Shown here: positions 55,303-62,561 of the stretch, piece by piece
Layout of the letters: each line of letters starts with the position of its first letter
Position numbering within the stretch: position 1 is the first letter of the stretch
Assembly (NCBI RefSeq): GCF_013409595.1
Contig: NZ_JACCBD010000001.1
Coordinates: 1,488,001 to 1,552,000 of the forward strand
Source: Leucobacter aridicollis
GTDB taxonomy: Bacteria > Actinomycetota > Actinomycetes > Actinomycetales > Microbacteriaceae
Reading direction: 5' to 3'
DNA: 64,000 nucleotides
Notes under the pieces: generated by a model
What the model was told of the DNA's origin: nothing
Seen by the model: only the letters and a program-made list of their open reading frames with translations
Databases searched by the model: none
Translations under genes and position numbers: made by a program

Positions 55303-56242
55303 GGCCGCTGCCGGGGCTGGGGGCCGTGCGCGGCTGGCCGAGCGCCGGCGGCGCGAGCTGCCCCGCGAGCATCGCGGCGAGGGCGACGCCGAAGCCGAGG
55401 ATCTGCACGGGCGCGAGCGACTCGCCCGCGACGAGCACGCCCAGCGCGGCGGCGACGAGCGGCGACAGCAGCCCGAGCAGGGCGGTCGAGGTCACGGGCA
55501 GCTGCCTGATCCCGGAGAACCAGATGGTGTAGCTCGCCAGCGCCCCGAATACTGCAAGCCAGGCGTACCCCCACACCGCGCCCGCGTCGATCACGGGCGG
55601 GACACCGTCGATGAGCAGCGCGGGGCCTGCGAGGACGAGGCCGGCCGCGGTGAGCTGCCAGCCGGCGAGCGCCATCGCAGAGACGCCCTCGGGCCTGCCC
55701 CAGCGCTTCGTGAGGACGACGCCAACGCCCATCGACATGGTTCCGGCGAGCCCCGCGAGGATGCCGACGGGGGAGAACCCGGCGCCCGGGCCGAGTACGA
55801 CGAGCCCGACGCCGACGACGCCGACGATGCCCCAGCCCAGACGCCAGCCGGAGAGCCGCTCACCGAGGATCGCGACCGCGAGGAACGCGACGATGATCGG
55901 CTGGCCCGCGCCGAGCGTCGCAGCGACGCCGCCCGGGAGGTGCTGCGCCGAGACGAAGAGCAGCGGGAAGAAGGCGGCCATGTTCAGCGTGCCGAGCACG
56001 AGGCTCTTCCGCCACCAGGAGCCGCGCGGGAGGGACCGGGTGATGAGGAGCGCGATCAGGCCAGCGGGGAGCGACCGCATGAGGGCGGCGAAGAGCGGGT
56101 GGCCGTCGGGGAGCAGGTGCGTCGTCACGAGGTAGGTCGTGCCCCAGATTGCTGGGGCGAGCGCGGTGAGCGCGATGAGCGAGGCGCGGGATCGCGGGGC
56201 GGCGGCTGTCAGCGGGGCTGTTGGTACTGATGGGGTGTTCAC
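55214..56242 (-). CDS. EamA/DMT-family transporter
   Basis: A ten-helix drug/metabolite transporter of about 342 residues, made of two EamA repeats (first ALAPAIWGTTYLVTTHLLP, second AGTMSMGVGVVLTKRWGRPEG). GTG 56242 is preferred over the TTG 56269, which lacks a ribosome-binding site. The C-terminal 60 residues are a basic, Pro/Ala-rich tail that is read antisense to the end of nifS (89 nt). It is divergent from a LysR gene 79 bp away, which likely controls it. The substrate is unknown; family members export amino acids, nucleosides or drugs. Confidence 0.85.
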   Translation of the reverse strand: MNTPSVPTAPLTAAAPRSRASLIALTALAPAIWGTTYLVTTHLLPDGHPLFAALMRSLPAGLIALLITRSLPRGSWWRKSLVLGTLNMAAFFPLLFVSAQHLPGGVAATLGAGQPIIVAFLAVAILGERLSGWRLGWGIVGVVGVGLVVLGPGAGFSPVGILAGLAGTMSMGVGVVLTKRWGRPEGVSAMALAGWQLTAAGLVLAGPALLIDGVPPVIDAGAVWGYAWLAVFGALASYTIWFSGIRQLPVTSTALLGLLSPLVAAALGVLVAGESLAPVQILGFGVALAAMLAGQLAPPALGQPRTAPSPGSGLSLRRPAAPRPAARERSDRASRSEAGLQG

Positions 56243-56305
56243 GGTTCCATCGTGCTCGCGCCCCGTCAATCAGTCCAACGCATAATTGTGATTGTATTCA
56301 TGAAC

Positions 56306-56322
56306 TGAGATCATTGATCTCA
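56306..56322. promoter_or_regulatory. perfect palindrome overlapping the LysR start (operator)
   Basis: TGAGATC-ATT-GATCTCA is a perfect 7-3-7 inverted repeat whose last base is the A of the LysR ATG. The flanking 80-bp region is unusually AT-rich. It fits an autoregulatory LysR site between divergent EamA and LysR genes; a T-N11-A core is included. Confidence 0.6.
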
Positions 56323-57206
56323 TGGAGCTGCAGCAGATGCGATACGTCGTCGCGGTCGCCGAGGAGCGGAACTTCACCCGCGCGGCCGAACGCTGTCGCG
56401 TCGTCCAATCGGCCCTGAGTCATCAGGTGAAGGCGCTCGAGCGCGAGCTCGGGGTGCGGCTGTTCGCGCGCACGAGCCGCCGCGTGGAGCTCACCGCCGC
56501 CGGCGAGGCCTTTCTGCCACACGCCCGCGCGAGCCTCGAGTCTGCCGAGCGCGCGCACGCGGACGCCGCGTCGGCAGCCGGCGAGGTGCGGGGCACGCTG
56601 ACGATCGGGCTGATCCCGACCGTGACGGCCGTTGACGCGCCGGCTGCGCTTGCCGCGTTTCACCGCGCGCATCCTGCCGTGCAGATCGCGCTACGTGGCG
56701 GCGGAAGCAACGAGTTCGTCGCGGCGATTGCCGCCGGGCGGATGGACGTCGCCGTACTCGGGCTTCCCGAGGGGGAACCGCCGAGCGGTGTCGCCCATCG
56801 CGAGCTCGTCCGCGAGCGGTTCGTCGCGGTCGTGGGGGAGCAGCATCCGCTCGCGGGCAAGCGGCGGGTGCGCCTCGCCGAGATCGCCGGCGAGACATTC
56901 GTCGACTTCCCCGTGAGCACGCCGGGGCGCGCGCAGTCCGATCTCGCGTTCGCCGCGGCTGGCGTGCACCGCGAGGTCTCGTTCGAGGTGATGGACATGG
57001 GGATCGTCATCGAACTCGTGCGGCACGGGCTCGTCGTCGCGCTGCTCGCGCCTGCCCTCGTCGCCGGAGTGCCCGGCGTTGCGACCGTCGAGCTGGCCGA
57101 CGGGCCAGGCAGGGTCGAGTACCTCGCCTGGAGCGAGTTCAACCCGTCGCCCGCCGCGCTCACGTTCCTGCGAACGGTCGAGCGCGGCGGTCTCGCGCGC
57201 GGGTAA
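56322..57206 (+). CDS. LysR-family transcriptional regulator
   Basis: A 294-residue LysR regulator, normal length. The winged HTH occupies residues 1-65 (MELQQMRYVVAVAEERNFTRAAERCRVVQSALSHQVKALERELG), and the co-inducer domain 90-290, a periplasmic-binding-like fold. The palindrome over its start codon suggests negative autoregulation. It is divergent from the EamA transporter, the usual target arrangement. It converges with the ABC-F gene 31 bp downstream; no terminator is visible in that gap. Confidence 0.93.
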   Translation: MELQQMRYVVAVAEERNFTRAAERCRVVQSALSHQVKALERELGVRLFARTSRRVELTAAGEAFLPHARASLESAERAHADAASAAGEVRGTLTIGLIPTVTAVDAPAALAAFHRAHPAVQIALRGGGSNEFVAAIAAGRMDVAVLGLPEGEPPSGVAHRELVRERFVAVVGEQHPLAGKRRVRLAEIAGETFVDFPVSTPGRAQSDLAFAAAGVHREVSFEVMDMGIVIELVRHGLVVALLAPALVAGVPGVATVELADGPGRVEYLAWSEFNPSPAALTFLRTVERGGLARG

Positions 57207-57237
57207 AGTCCGCGCCCAGCTACGCCGCGACCATCAG

Positions 57238-58869
57238 CTACTCCGGCAGCTCGGGGAGCTGCGACATGCGCCCCTCCTCGTCGAGCGCGAGCACCGTATC
57301 GATGCCGATGCGCTTCAGGAACCCGAAGTCGTGGCTCACCACGAGTAGCGCGCCGCGGTAGGCGTCAAGCGCCTCGGCGAGCTGCTGGACGCTTGCGATG
57401 TCGAGGTTGTTGGTCGGCTCGTCGAGCACGAGCAGCTGCGCGGGCGGGTCAGCGAGCAGTAGGGTCGCGAGCGAGACGCGGAAGCGTTCGCCGCCGGAGA
57501 GCGTCCGCACGGGCCTGTCGACCGCATCGCCGCGGAGCAGCAGCCGGGCGAGCTGGTTGCGGATCGCTCCCTGCTCGGTGCCTGGCGCGACGCGCTGCAC
57601 GTTCTGGATCGCGCTCTCGTCGTCCACGAGGCCGTCGAGCCGCTGCGGCAGGTAGCCGACGGTGTCGGTCACGAGCCGCGCGGCCGGACGATCCGGGTCG
57701 CCCTCCCGCTGCCCGAGCAGCTGGGCGATGAGCGTCGATTTGCCGCTGCCGTTCGCCCCGACGATGGCGACACGCTCGGGCCCCTGCACGACGACGGTGC
57801 GTCCGCCGTCCTCGAACTCGGCGATCCGCCTGCCGCGCGGCACCCCGGGGTCGGGAAGTGTGAGGTGAATGTGCTCGTCTTCCCGCACGCGCGCGTCGGC
57901 GGCGTCGAGCGCCGACTGGGCGGCCCGTACCTTGTCGTCGAGCGTGTTTCGAAGCGATCCGGCCGCCTCCTGGGCGCTGCTTGCGCGCCTGCCCTGGATG
58001 ATCTTCGGGATGCCGCCGTCCTTCTGGGTCTTCTTCGCGGTGCGCTCACGCCTGGCGAGCTTCGTCTCGGCCTCGACGCGCTGGCGCTTCTCCGATTTCA
58101 GCGTCTGCTGCGCGGAGCGAGCGGCCTGCAGCGCGGCGGCCTGCTCCTGCTCGAGGTGCGCCTGCCACTCGGAGTAGGGCCCGCCGAAGGTCGTCAGCGT
58201 CCCGGCGTGGAGCTCGGTCGTGTGTTCCATGCGCTCGAGCAGCTCGAGGTCATGGCTCACGACGACGAGGGTGCCCGGCCATTCGTCGATGAGTTCGGCG
58301 AGCCGGGCGCGCGTCGGCCGGTCGAGGTTGTTCGTCGGCTCGTCGAGGAGCGTGATCGCGGTGCGGCGGATCCGGAGCCCGGTGATCGCGATGAGCATCG
58401 CCTCACCGCCCGAGACTTCGGAGACGCGGCGATCCAGATCGCTCGCCGCAAACCCGATGCGGCCGAGCGCCTCGTCCGCGCGCGACTCGATATCCCAGTC
58501 GTCACCGATCGTATCGAAGTGCGCCTCGGCCACGTCGCCGGACTCGATGGCGCGGATCGCGTCGAGGATGCCGTGAATGCCGAGCAGGTCCGCGATCGTC
58601 GCGTCGCCTGCGAGCGTGAGCGTTTGCGCGAGGTAGCCGACGTCGCCGGCGGTGTCGATGTGGCCCGAGGTCGGTGCGAGCTCGCCCGCGATGAGGCGGA
58701 GCAGCGTCGACTTGCCGGCGCCGTTCTTGCCGACGAGCCCGGTCCGGCCGGGCAGGAACGAGCCGCTCACGCGATCGAGTGCGACGGAGCCGTCGGGCCA
58801 CTCCAGGGTGACATCGCGGAGTGTGATTGCAGACTTCTGAGCCTGCGCGTGTGATGCGGAATGCAACAT
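57238..58869 (-). CDS. ABC-F family ATPase (ribosome-protection or translation factor type)
   Basis: A 543-residue protein of two ABC ATPase domains without transmembrane segments. First domain: LVGKNGAGKSTLLRLIAGEL, signature VSGGEAML, LLDEPTNNLD. Second: IVGANGSGKSTLIAQLLG, LSGGERFRVSLATLLL and LVLDEPTNNLDIAS. The linker between them is long, charged and helical, with KRQRVEAETKLARRERTAKKT. ABC-F proteins bind the ribosomal E-site; some protect against antibiotics, others act in normal translation. Start ATG 58869 is chosen because a possible ribosome-binding site precedes it and because the upstream frame lacks one. The 285-bp leader contains a short ORF and hairpins, listed separately. 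A TetR gene lies upstream on the same strand. Confidence 0.9.
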   Translation of the reverse strand: MLHSASHAQAQKSAITLRDVTLEWPDGSVALDRVSGSFLPGRTGLVGKNGAGKSTLLRLIAGELAPTSGHIDTAGDVGYLAQTLTLAGDATIADLLGIHGILDAIRAIESGDVAEAHFDTIGDDWDIESRADEALGRIGFAASDLDRRVSEVSGGEAMLIAITGLRIRRTAITLLDEPTNNLDRPTRARLAELIDEWPGTLVVVSHDLELLERMEHTTELHAGTLTTFGGPYSEWQAHLEQEQAAALQAARSAQQTLKSEKRQRVEAETKLARRERTAKKTQKDGGIPKIIQGRRASSAQEAAGSLRNTLDDKVRAAQSALDAADARVREDEHIHLTLPDPGVPRGRRIAEFEDGGRTVVVQGPERVAIVGANGSGKSTLIAQLLGQREGDPDRPAARLVTDTVGYLPQRLDGLVDDESAIQNVQRVAPGTEQGAIRNQLARLLLRGDAVDRPVRTLSGGERFRVSLATLLLADPPAQLLVLDEPTNNLDIASVQQLAEALDAYRGALLVVSHDFGFLKRIGIDTVLALDEEGRMSQLPELPE

Positions 58870-58872
58870 GGT

Positions 58873-58912
58873 GAGGGGTGCCCTCTTTCCTCGGCGGACC
58901 GTGGGGTCGCCG
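58873..58912 (-). promoter_or_regulatory. hairpins over the ABC-F ribosome-binding region
   Basis: Just before the ATG, GAGGG (58885-58881) pairs with CCCTC (58877-58873), which would mask the purine-rich GAGG site. Upstream a larger hairpin spans 58892-58912 with eight pairs and one bulged base. A third, GCCCC-GAT-GGGGC, lies at 58982-58994. Together they form an RNA structure that could control ABC-F translation. Confidence 0.45.
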
Positions 58913-59094
58913 GAATCGTGTTCGAATTGCGTGCCCGTCGTGGGGCAAACGAACCGAAGCATCCTGGCGCGCCAGTGTGAGGCCCCGATGGGGCGCGGCG
59001 CGGAGCACGGATGGAGGTTCGCAGCGAATCGCTCCGGGGCGGTCAACGCACGGGGCAGGGCCCACTCGTGCTGACGGCGGCGGTAGCGCGGGGG

Positions 59095-59124
59095 CTAGAT
59101 GCCATCCACCTCAATCATCTCCAT
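59095..59124 (-). CDS. candidate 9-aa leader peptide upstream of the ABC-F gene
   Basis: Minus-strand ATG (59124-59122) opens MEMIEVDGI, ending in TAG at 59095. A TATTCT box (59137-59132) ends 7 nt before the ATG, so the peptide would be the first thing translated on a leaderless mRNA that continues 225 nt to the ABC-F start. Short leader peptides followed by hairpins are known to control ABC-F resistance genes by ribosome stalling; this is inferred, not shown. The frame is open and in phase with ABC-F but closed by its own stop. Confidence 0.45.
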   Translation of the reverse strand: MEMIEVDGI

Positions 59125-59131
59125 GCGGGCC

Positions 59132-59137
59132 AGAATA
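59132..59137 (-). promoter_or_regulatory. -10 of the ABC-F leader transcript
   Basis: Minus-strand TATTCT, 7 nt before the leader peptide ATG. The -35 region upstream is GC-rich and weak, near the TetR 3' end. Confidence 0.4.
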
Positions 59138-59154
59138 GCACGCCGGGCGTGGCG

Positions 59155-59808
59155 CTATGCGGCGAGGCCGCGGGAGAGGCGCGCGAAGACCTGCTGCGCG
59201 ATCGCCGCGGGGACGCCTTCCGCGCCATCAGGATCGGCGTCGCCGGCCGCCCAGTGCTCGAGCCCGAGCCTGATCGCGTCTGACGCGACCGTTGCGAGGA
59301 TTCTCACGTCGAGCGGGTCGACGCCGGGGCCGCACAACTCGCTCAGGATCGGGCGGAGGCGCGCCTCGGAATCGGCATTCACCCGATGCCAGACGGCGCG
59401 CAGGAGCGGCGTCTCGGCGATACTGCGGAGCACGCCGCGGGTGACGCGAAGCTCCTCACGATCGGCCGCTGTCTGGGGGAGGAGGACCTCGTCGATGAGG
59501 CGCGGAAACAGCGTGAGCGGGTCGCGTTCGGGGGCGTCGGCGAGCAGCCGCACCCAGTTGTCTGCTCCCGACGTCAGGAGCGGGGTGATCGCGTCTTCCT
59601 TCGCCGAGAAGTGCCTGTAGAACGTGCGGAGCGAGATGCCCGCGGCCTGGGCGATCGCCTCCGCAGTGACGTGTTGCGGGCCGTGCTCGGCGAACAGGCC
59701 GGCCGCCGCCCGGGCGACCTCGAGCCTGGTCGCATCGCGGCGGCGTTCAGCGAGGGTCTGGGCGGGGGTCTCGCTGGCGGCGGGCGTGCGTGCGTCCGAG
59801 GGGTGCAT
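59155..59808 (-). CDS. TetR-family transcriptional repressor
   Basis: A 217-residue regulator. The HTH is VTAEAIAQAAGISLRTFYRHFSAKEDAI (about residues 40-68), followed by an all-helical ligand-binding domain. The start at 59808 is chosen because a minus-strand TATACT box ends 6 nt before it; the upstream extension to 59895 would run through the operator region. It is divergent from the SDR gene across three overlapping palindromes, so it almost certainly represses both itself and the SDR gene. The ABC-F gene lies downstream on the same strand. Confidence 0.92.
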   Translation of the reverse strand: MHPSDARTPAASETPAQTLAERRRDATRLEVARAAAGLFAEHGPQHVTAEAIAQAAGISLRTFYRHFSAKEDAITPLLTSGADNWVRLLADAPERDPLTLFPRLIDEVLLPQTAADREELRVTRGVLRSIAETPLLRAVWHRVNADSEARLRPILSELCGPGVDPLDVRILATVASDAIRLGLEHWAAGDADPDGAEGVPAAIAQQVFARLSRGLAA

Positions 59809-59814
59809 GAGGCA

Positions 59815-59854
59815 AGTATACGGCACGATGTGCCATAGTGGCATGACGTGCCAC
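59815..59854. promoter_or_regulatory. TetR/SDR control region: -10 and three overlapping palindromes
   Basis: GGCAC-GAT-GTGCC (59822-59834), TGCCA-TAG-TGGCA (59831-59843) and GTGGCA-TGACG-TGCCAC (59838-59854) overlap each other. The TetR -10 (minus-strand TATACT, 59820-59815) lies at one end. Binding of the TetR protein here would block both promoters. Confidence 0.75.
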
Positions 59855-59893
59855 CCGTTGTTCGGAGGTGGCTGACTGAATGAGAGGAACCCC

Positions 59894-60679
59894 ATGAATC
59901 GCTACGAGAATCGCCGCGCGCTCGTGACCGGCGGCGGATCAGGGATCGGCCAGGCGACCGTGCTGCGCATGCTCGCGGAGGGCGGCCGAGTCGTCGCCGC
60001 AGACATGAGTGAGGCGGGTCTCGCTGACACGACCGCGAAGGCAGGCGCGAGCGCTGACAGGCTCTCGACGGTGGTGCTGAACGTCGCCGAGGAGGAGTCG
60101 GTGCGGGCCGGCGTTGCGGCCGCCGTCGAGCGGCTGGGCGGGCTCGATGTGCTCGTGAACGCCGCGGGCATCCTCCGCTCCTCGCACACGCACGAGACGA
60201 GCGTCGCGGAGTTCGAACAGGTACTGCGCGTGAACCTCGTCGGCGCGTTCACTGTGATCCGCGAGTCAATCCCTGCGCTCACGCAGGGAACCGACGCCGC
60301 GGTCGTGAACTTCAGCTCAACCTCGGCTGACTTCGCCCACCCGTACATGGCGGCGTACGCGGCGTCGAAGGGTGGCGTCCAGTCGATGACCCATGCGCTC
60401 GCGTCGGAGTACGCGAAAGACGGCATCCGGTTCACCTCGGTGCAGCCCGGCTCCATCTCCTCCGGCATGACCGACGGGTCCGGCGCGAGCGGCCAGAACC
60501 GCGGGCCGGGACTGCCCGAGGACGCAGACATGTCGCTGTTCATGAAGCTGAGCCCAGTCCTCGGAACCGGATACGCGGGCCCCGAGTCCGTCGCGAGTGT
60601 TGTTGCGATGCTCGCGAGCGCCGACGGGAAGTTCATCACGGGCACTGAGGTGCGGATCGACGGCGGCACCCACTTCTAG
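59894..60679 (+). CDS. short-chain dehydrogenase/reductase
   Basis: A 261-residue classical SDR. The cofactor site is ALVTGGGSGIGQATVLRML, then VVAADMS, LDVLVNAAGILRS, the catalytic Ser in VVNFSSTSADFA, and the Tyr-Lys pair in YMAAYAASKGGVQSM; the C-terminal VASVVAMLASADGKFITGTEVRIDGG is typical. The aspartate in AADMS after the second strand suggests NAD(H) rather than NADP(H). GAGGAA precedes the ATG. It is divergent from its likely repressor TetR. The substrate cannot be told. A strong hairpin follows the stop. Confidence 0.93.
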   Translation: MNRYENRRALVTGGGSGIGQATVLRMLAEGGRVVAADMSEAGLADTTAKAGASADRLSTVVLNVAEEESVRAGVAAAVERLGGLDVLVNAAGILRSSHTHETSVAEFEQVLRVNLVGAFTVIRESIPALTQGTDAAVVNFSSTSADFAHPYMAAYAASKGGVQSMTHALASEYAKDGIRFTSVQPGSISSGMTDGSGASGQNRGPGLPEDADMSLFMKLSPVLGTGYAGPESVASVVAMLASADGKFITGTEVRIDGGTHF

Positions 60680-60691
60680 GAGCGCCGGCGT

Positions 60692-60727
60692 GCCGGAGCC
60701 GCTCGGATGGCTCCGAGCGGCTCCGGC
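60692..60727. terminator. bidirectional hairpin terminator (no T-run)
   Basis: A perfect 16-bp stem, GCCGGAGCCGCTCGGA (60692-60707) with TCCGAGCGGCTCCGGC (60712-60727), loop TGGC. It lies between the convergent SDR and flavoprotein genes. Confidence 0.75.
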
Positions 60728-60735
60728 AGACCCCG

Positions 60736-62484
60736 CTACTCGGCGAGCTTGCCTGCGGGAGAGTCGTCGATGCCCTGCTCCGCGAGCGCGCGGAACGAGT
60801 CCGGGGCCTCGGCTGCGGGCTCGAACGTGACGCCCGCGTCGGGGGTCCACACCATGTTGCCCCGCAGCGCCGCGCGCTGTTCGGGGAAGTCCGACCGGTT
60901 GTGGGCCCCGCGCGTCTCGCGGCGCTCGCGCGCGCTCTCGAGCGTCGCCCGGGCGGCGAGCATGGAGCCGTACAGGTCGAACGCGTGCGCGAGATCGTCG
61001 AAGCCTGCGATGTCGGGGTGCGCCGTGAGGTTCGCGACCCGCTCACCGAGTGCGTCGAGCTTCTCGAGACCTGCGGTGAGGCCCTCCTCGCTGCGCACGA
61101 CGCCAGCGTGCTCGGTCATGAGGTTGCGCAGCTGGCGCTGGAGCAGGCGCGGGCTCTCCTCGCCGGCGCCGGTGAGCAGCTGCTGCATCTCCTGGCGGGC
61201 CTCGGCGACCGCGGCGGGGTCGCGGGTGATGCTCGTGAGCCCCGAAATGTAGCTCGCCGCGTCGCCGCCGGTGAGCCGGCCGTAGACGAGCAGCTCGATG
61301 AGCGAGTTGCCGCCGAGGCGGTTCGCCCCGTGCAGCCCGCTCGCGGCCTCGCCAATTGCGTACAGTCCGTCGACGCCCGTCGCGTGCTCCTCGGCGCTCA
61401 CCCACACTCCGCCCATCGAGTAGTGCGCGGTCGGCGCAATCTCGATGGGGCTCTGCGTGATGTCGAGCATCTGCAGGTCGATGAGGTTGCGGTACACGCG
61501 GGGGAGCTTCTCGAGGATCTGCTCGCGTGGCAGGTGCGAGACGTCGAGGAAGACGCCGCCGTTCGTGGTGCCGCGCCCCTCGATGATCTCGGTGTAGCTC
61601 GCGAGCGCGACCCTGTCGCGGGTCGAGAGCTCCATCCGCTCCGGGTCGTACTTCTCCATGAATCGCTCCCCGAGCGCGTTGCGCAGGATCCCGCCCTCGC
61701 CGCGGGCGGCCTCGGACACGAGCAGGCCGGCGGCGTCCGCGGGCTCGAGGATGCCGGAGGGGTGGAACTGGACGAGCTCGGCGTCGCGGATCTTCGCGCC
61801 GGCGAGGGCGGCGAGCCTGAACGAGTCGCCAGTGTTCTCGTCGCGCCGCGAGGATGTGTTGCGCCAGATGCGCGTGTGGCCGCCGGCCGCGAGGATCACG
61901 GCGTCAGCGTGGATGACGACGGGCGTGCCGTCGACGATGTCGAAGCCGTATGCGCCGAACACGCGACCGTCGCCGACGAGCAGCCGAGTGATGTAGATCG
62001 AGTCGATGATTGGCACCTGGAGTTCCTGGGCGCGGCGGAGCAGGGTGCGCTGGATCTCGAGGCCGGTGTAGTCGCCCGCGTAGCAGGTGCGTCGGTAGAG
62101 GTGCGCCCCGAAGAAGCGCTGGCTGATCCGCCCGTCGGCCTCGCGCGCGAACGGCATGCCCCAGCGCTCGAGGTCCTCGATGCCCTGCGCGGCGTTCTTC
62201 GCAACGATCTCGACGATGTGCGGATCGGCGAGGAAGTACGACTCGCGCAGCGTGTCGGCGGCGTGCTGCTGCCAGCTGTCCTCGGGGTCCATCGTGCCGA
62301 GGGCGGCGTTGATCCCGCCCGCGGCGAGCGTGGTGTGGGCGTCGTGCTTGCGGCGTTTGCCGACCGCGAGCACCTGGACCCCGCGCTCCGCGAGTTCGAT
62401 GGACGCGCGGAGGCCCGCGCCGCCCGTGCCGATGACGAGCGCGGACGTGGAGATGAGTCGTTCGTGTGTGCCTGGTGCAGTCAT
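60736..62484 (-). CDS. orphan FAD-binding fumarate reductase/succinate dehydrogenase-like flavoprotein
   Basis: A 582-residue flavoprotein of the SdhA/FrdA/NadB superfamily. FAD site SALVIGTGGAGLRASIELAERG, TTLAAGGINAALG, GIEDLERWGMPFAREADGRI, QFHPSGILEPADAAGLLVSEAARGEG, APTAHYSMGGVWVS, GLHGANRLGGNSLIELLVYGR and helical C-terminus with ARATLESARERRETRGAHNRSDFP. It is nearer to SdhA than to NadB, but no iron-sulfur or membrane subunit lies beside it, so it may be a soluble reductase with another electron donor. ATG 62484 follows a minus-strand TAACGT box by 7 nt. It is divergent from a LysR gene, its probable regulator. Confidence 0.85.
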   Translation of the reverse strand: MTAPGTHERLISTSALVIGTGGAGLRASIELAERGVQVLAVGKRRKHDAHTTLAAGGINAALGTMDPEDSWQQHAADTLRESYFLADPHIVEIVAKNAAQGIEDLERWGMPFAREADGRISQRFFGAHLYRRTCYAGDYTGLEIQRTLLRRAQELQVPIIDSIYITRLLVGDGRVFGAYGFDIVDGTPVVIHADAVILAAGGHTRIWRNTSSRRDENTGDSFRLAALAGAKIRDAELVQFHPSGILEPADAAGLLVSEAARGEGGILRNALGERFMEKYDPERMELSTRDRVALASYTEIIEGRGTTNGGVFLDVSHLPREQILEKLPRVYRNLIDLQMLDITQSPIEIAPTAHYSMGGVWVSAEEHATGVDGLYAIGEAASGLHGANRLGGNSLIELLVYGRLTGGDAASYISGLTSITRDPAAVAEARQEMQQLLTGAGEESPRLLQRQLRNLMTEHAGVVRSEEGLTAGLEKLDALGERVANLTAHPDIAGFDDLAHAFDLYGSMLAARATLESARERRETRGAHNRSDFPEQRAALRGNMVWTPDAGVTFEPAAEAPDSFRALAEQGIDDSPAGKLAE

Positions 62485-62491
62485 GAGAGCA

Positions 62492-62555
62492 ACGTTAGGG
62501 ACTGTCGTTCGATACATCCAATGAATAGTTATCATCGTGACGATGCGCGTAGGCT
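62492..62555. promoter_or_regulatory. divergent promoters and palindrome between flavoprotein and LysR genes
   Basis: Minus-strand TAACGT (62497-62492) and plus-strand TAGGCT (62550-62555) flank a perfect palindrome CATCG-TGA-CGATG (62533-62545). TAGGCT ends 6 nt before the LysR ATG at 62562. The central palindrome is the likely LysR site. Confidence 0.55.
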
Positions 62556-62561
62556 ATGACC

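Noticed and set aside
58870..59046. N-terminal extension of the ABC-F protein, including MLRFVCPTTG
   Set aside because: No ribosome-binding site, non-homologous sequence, and it would run through the leader hairpins; the ATG at 58869 matches the family.
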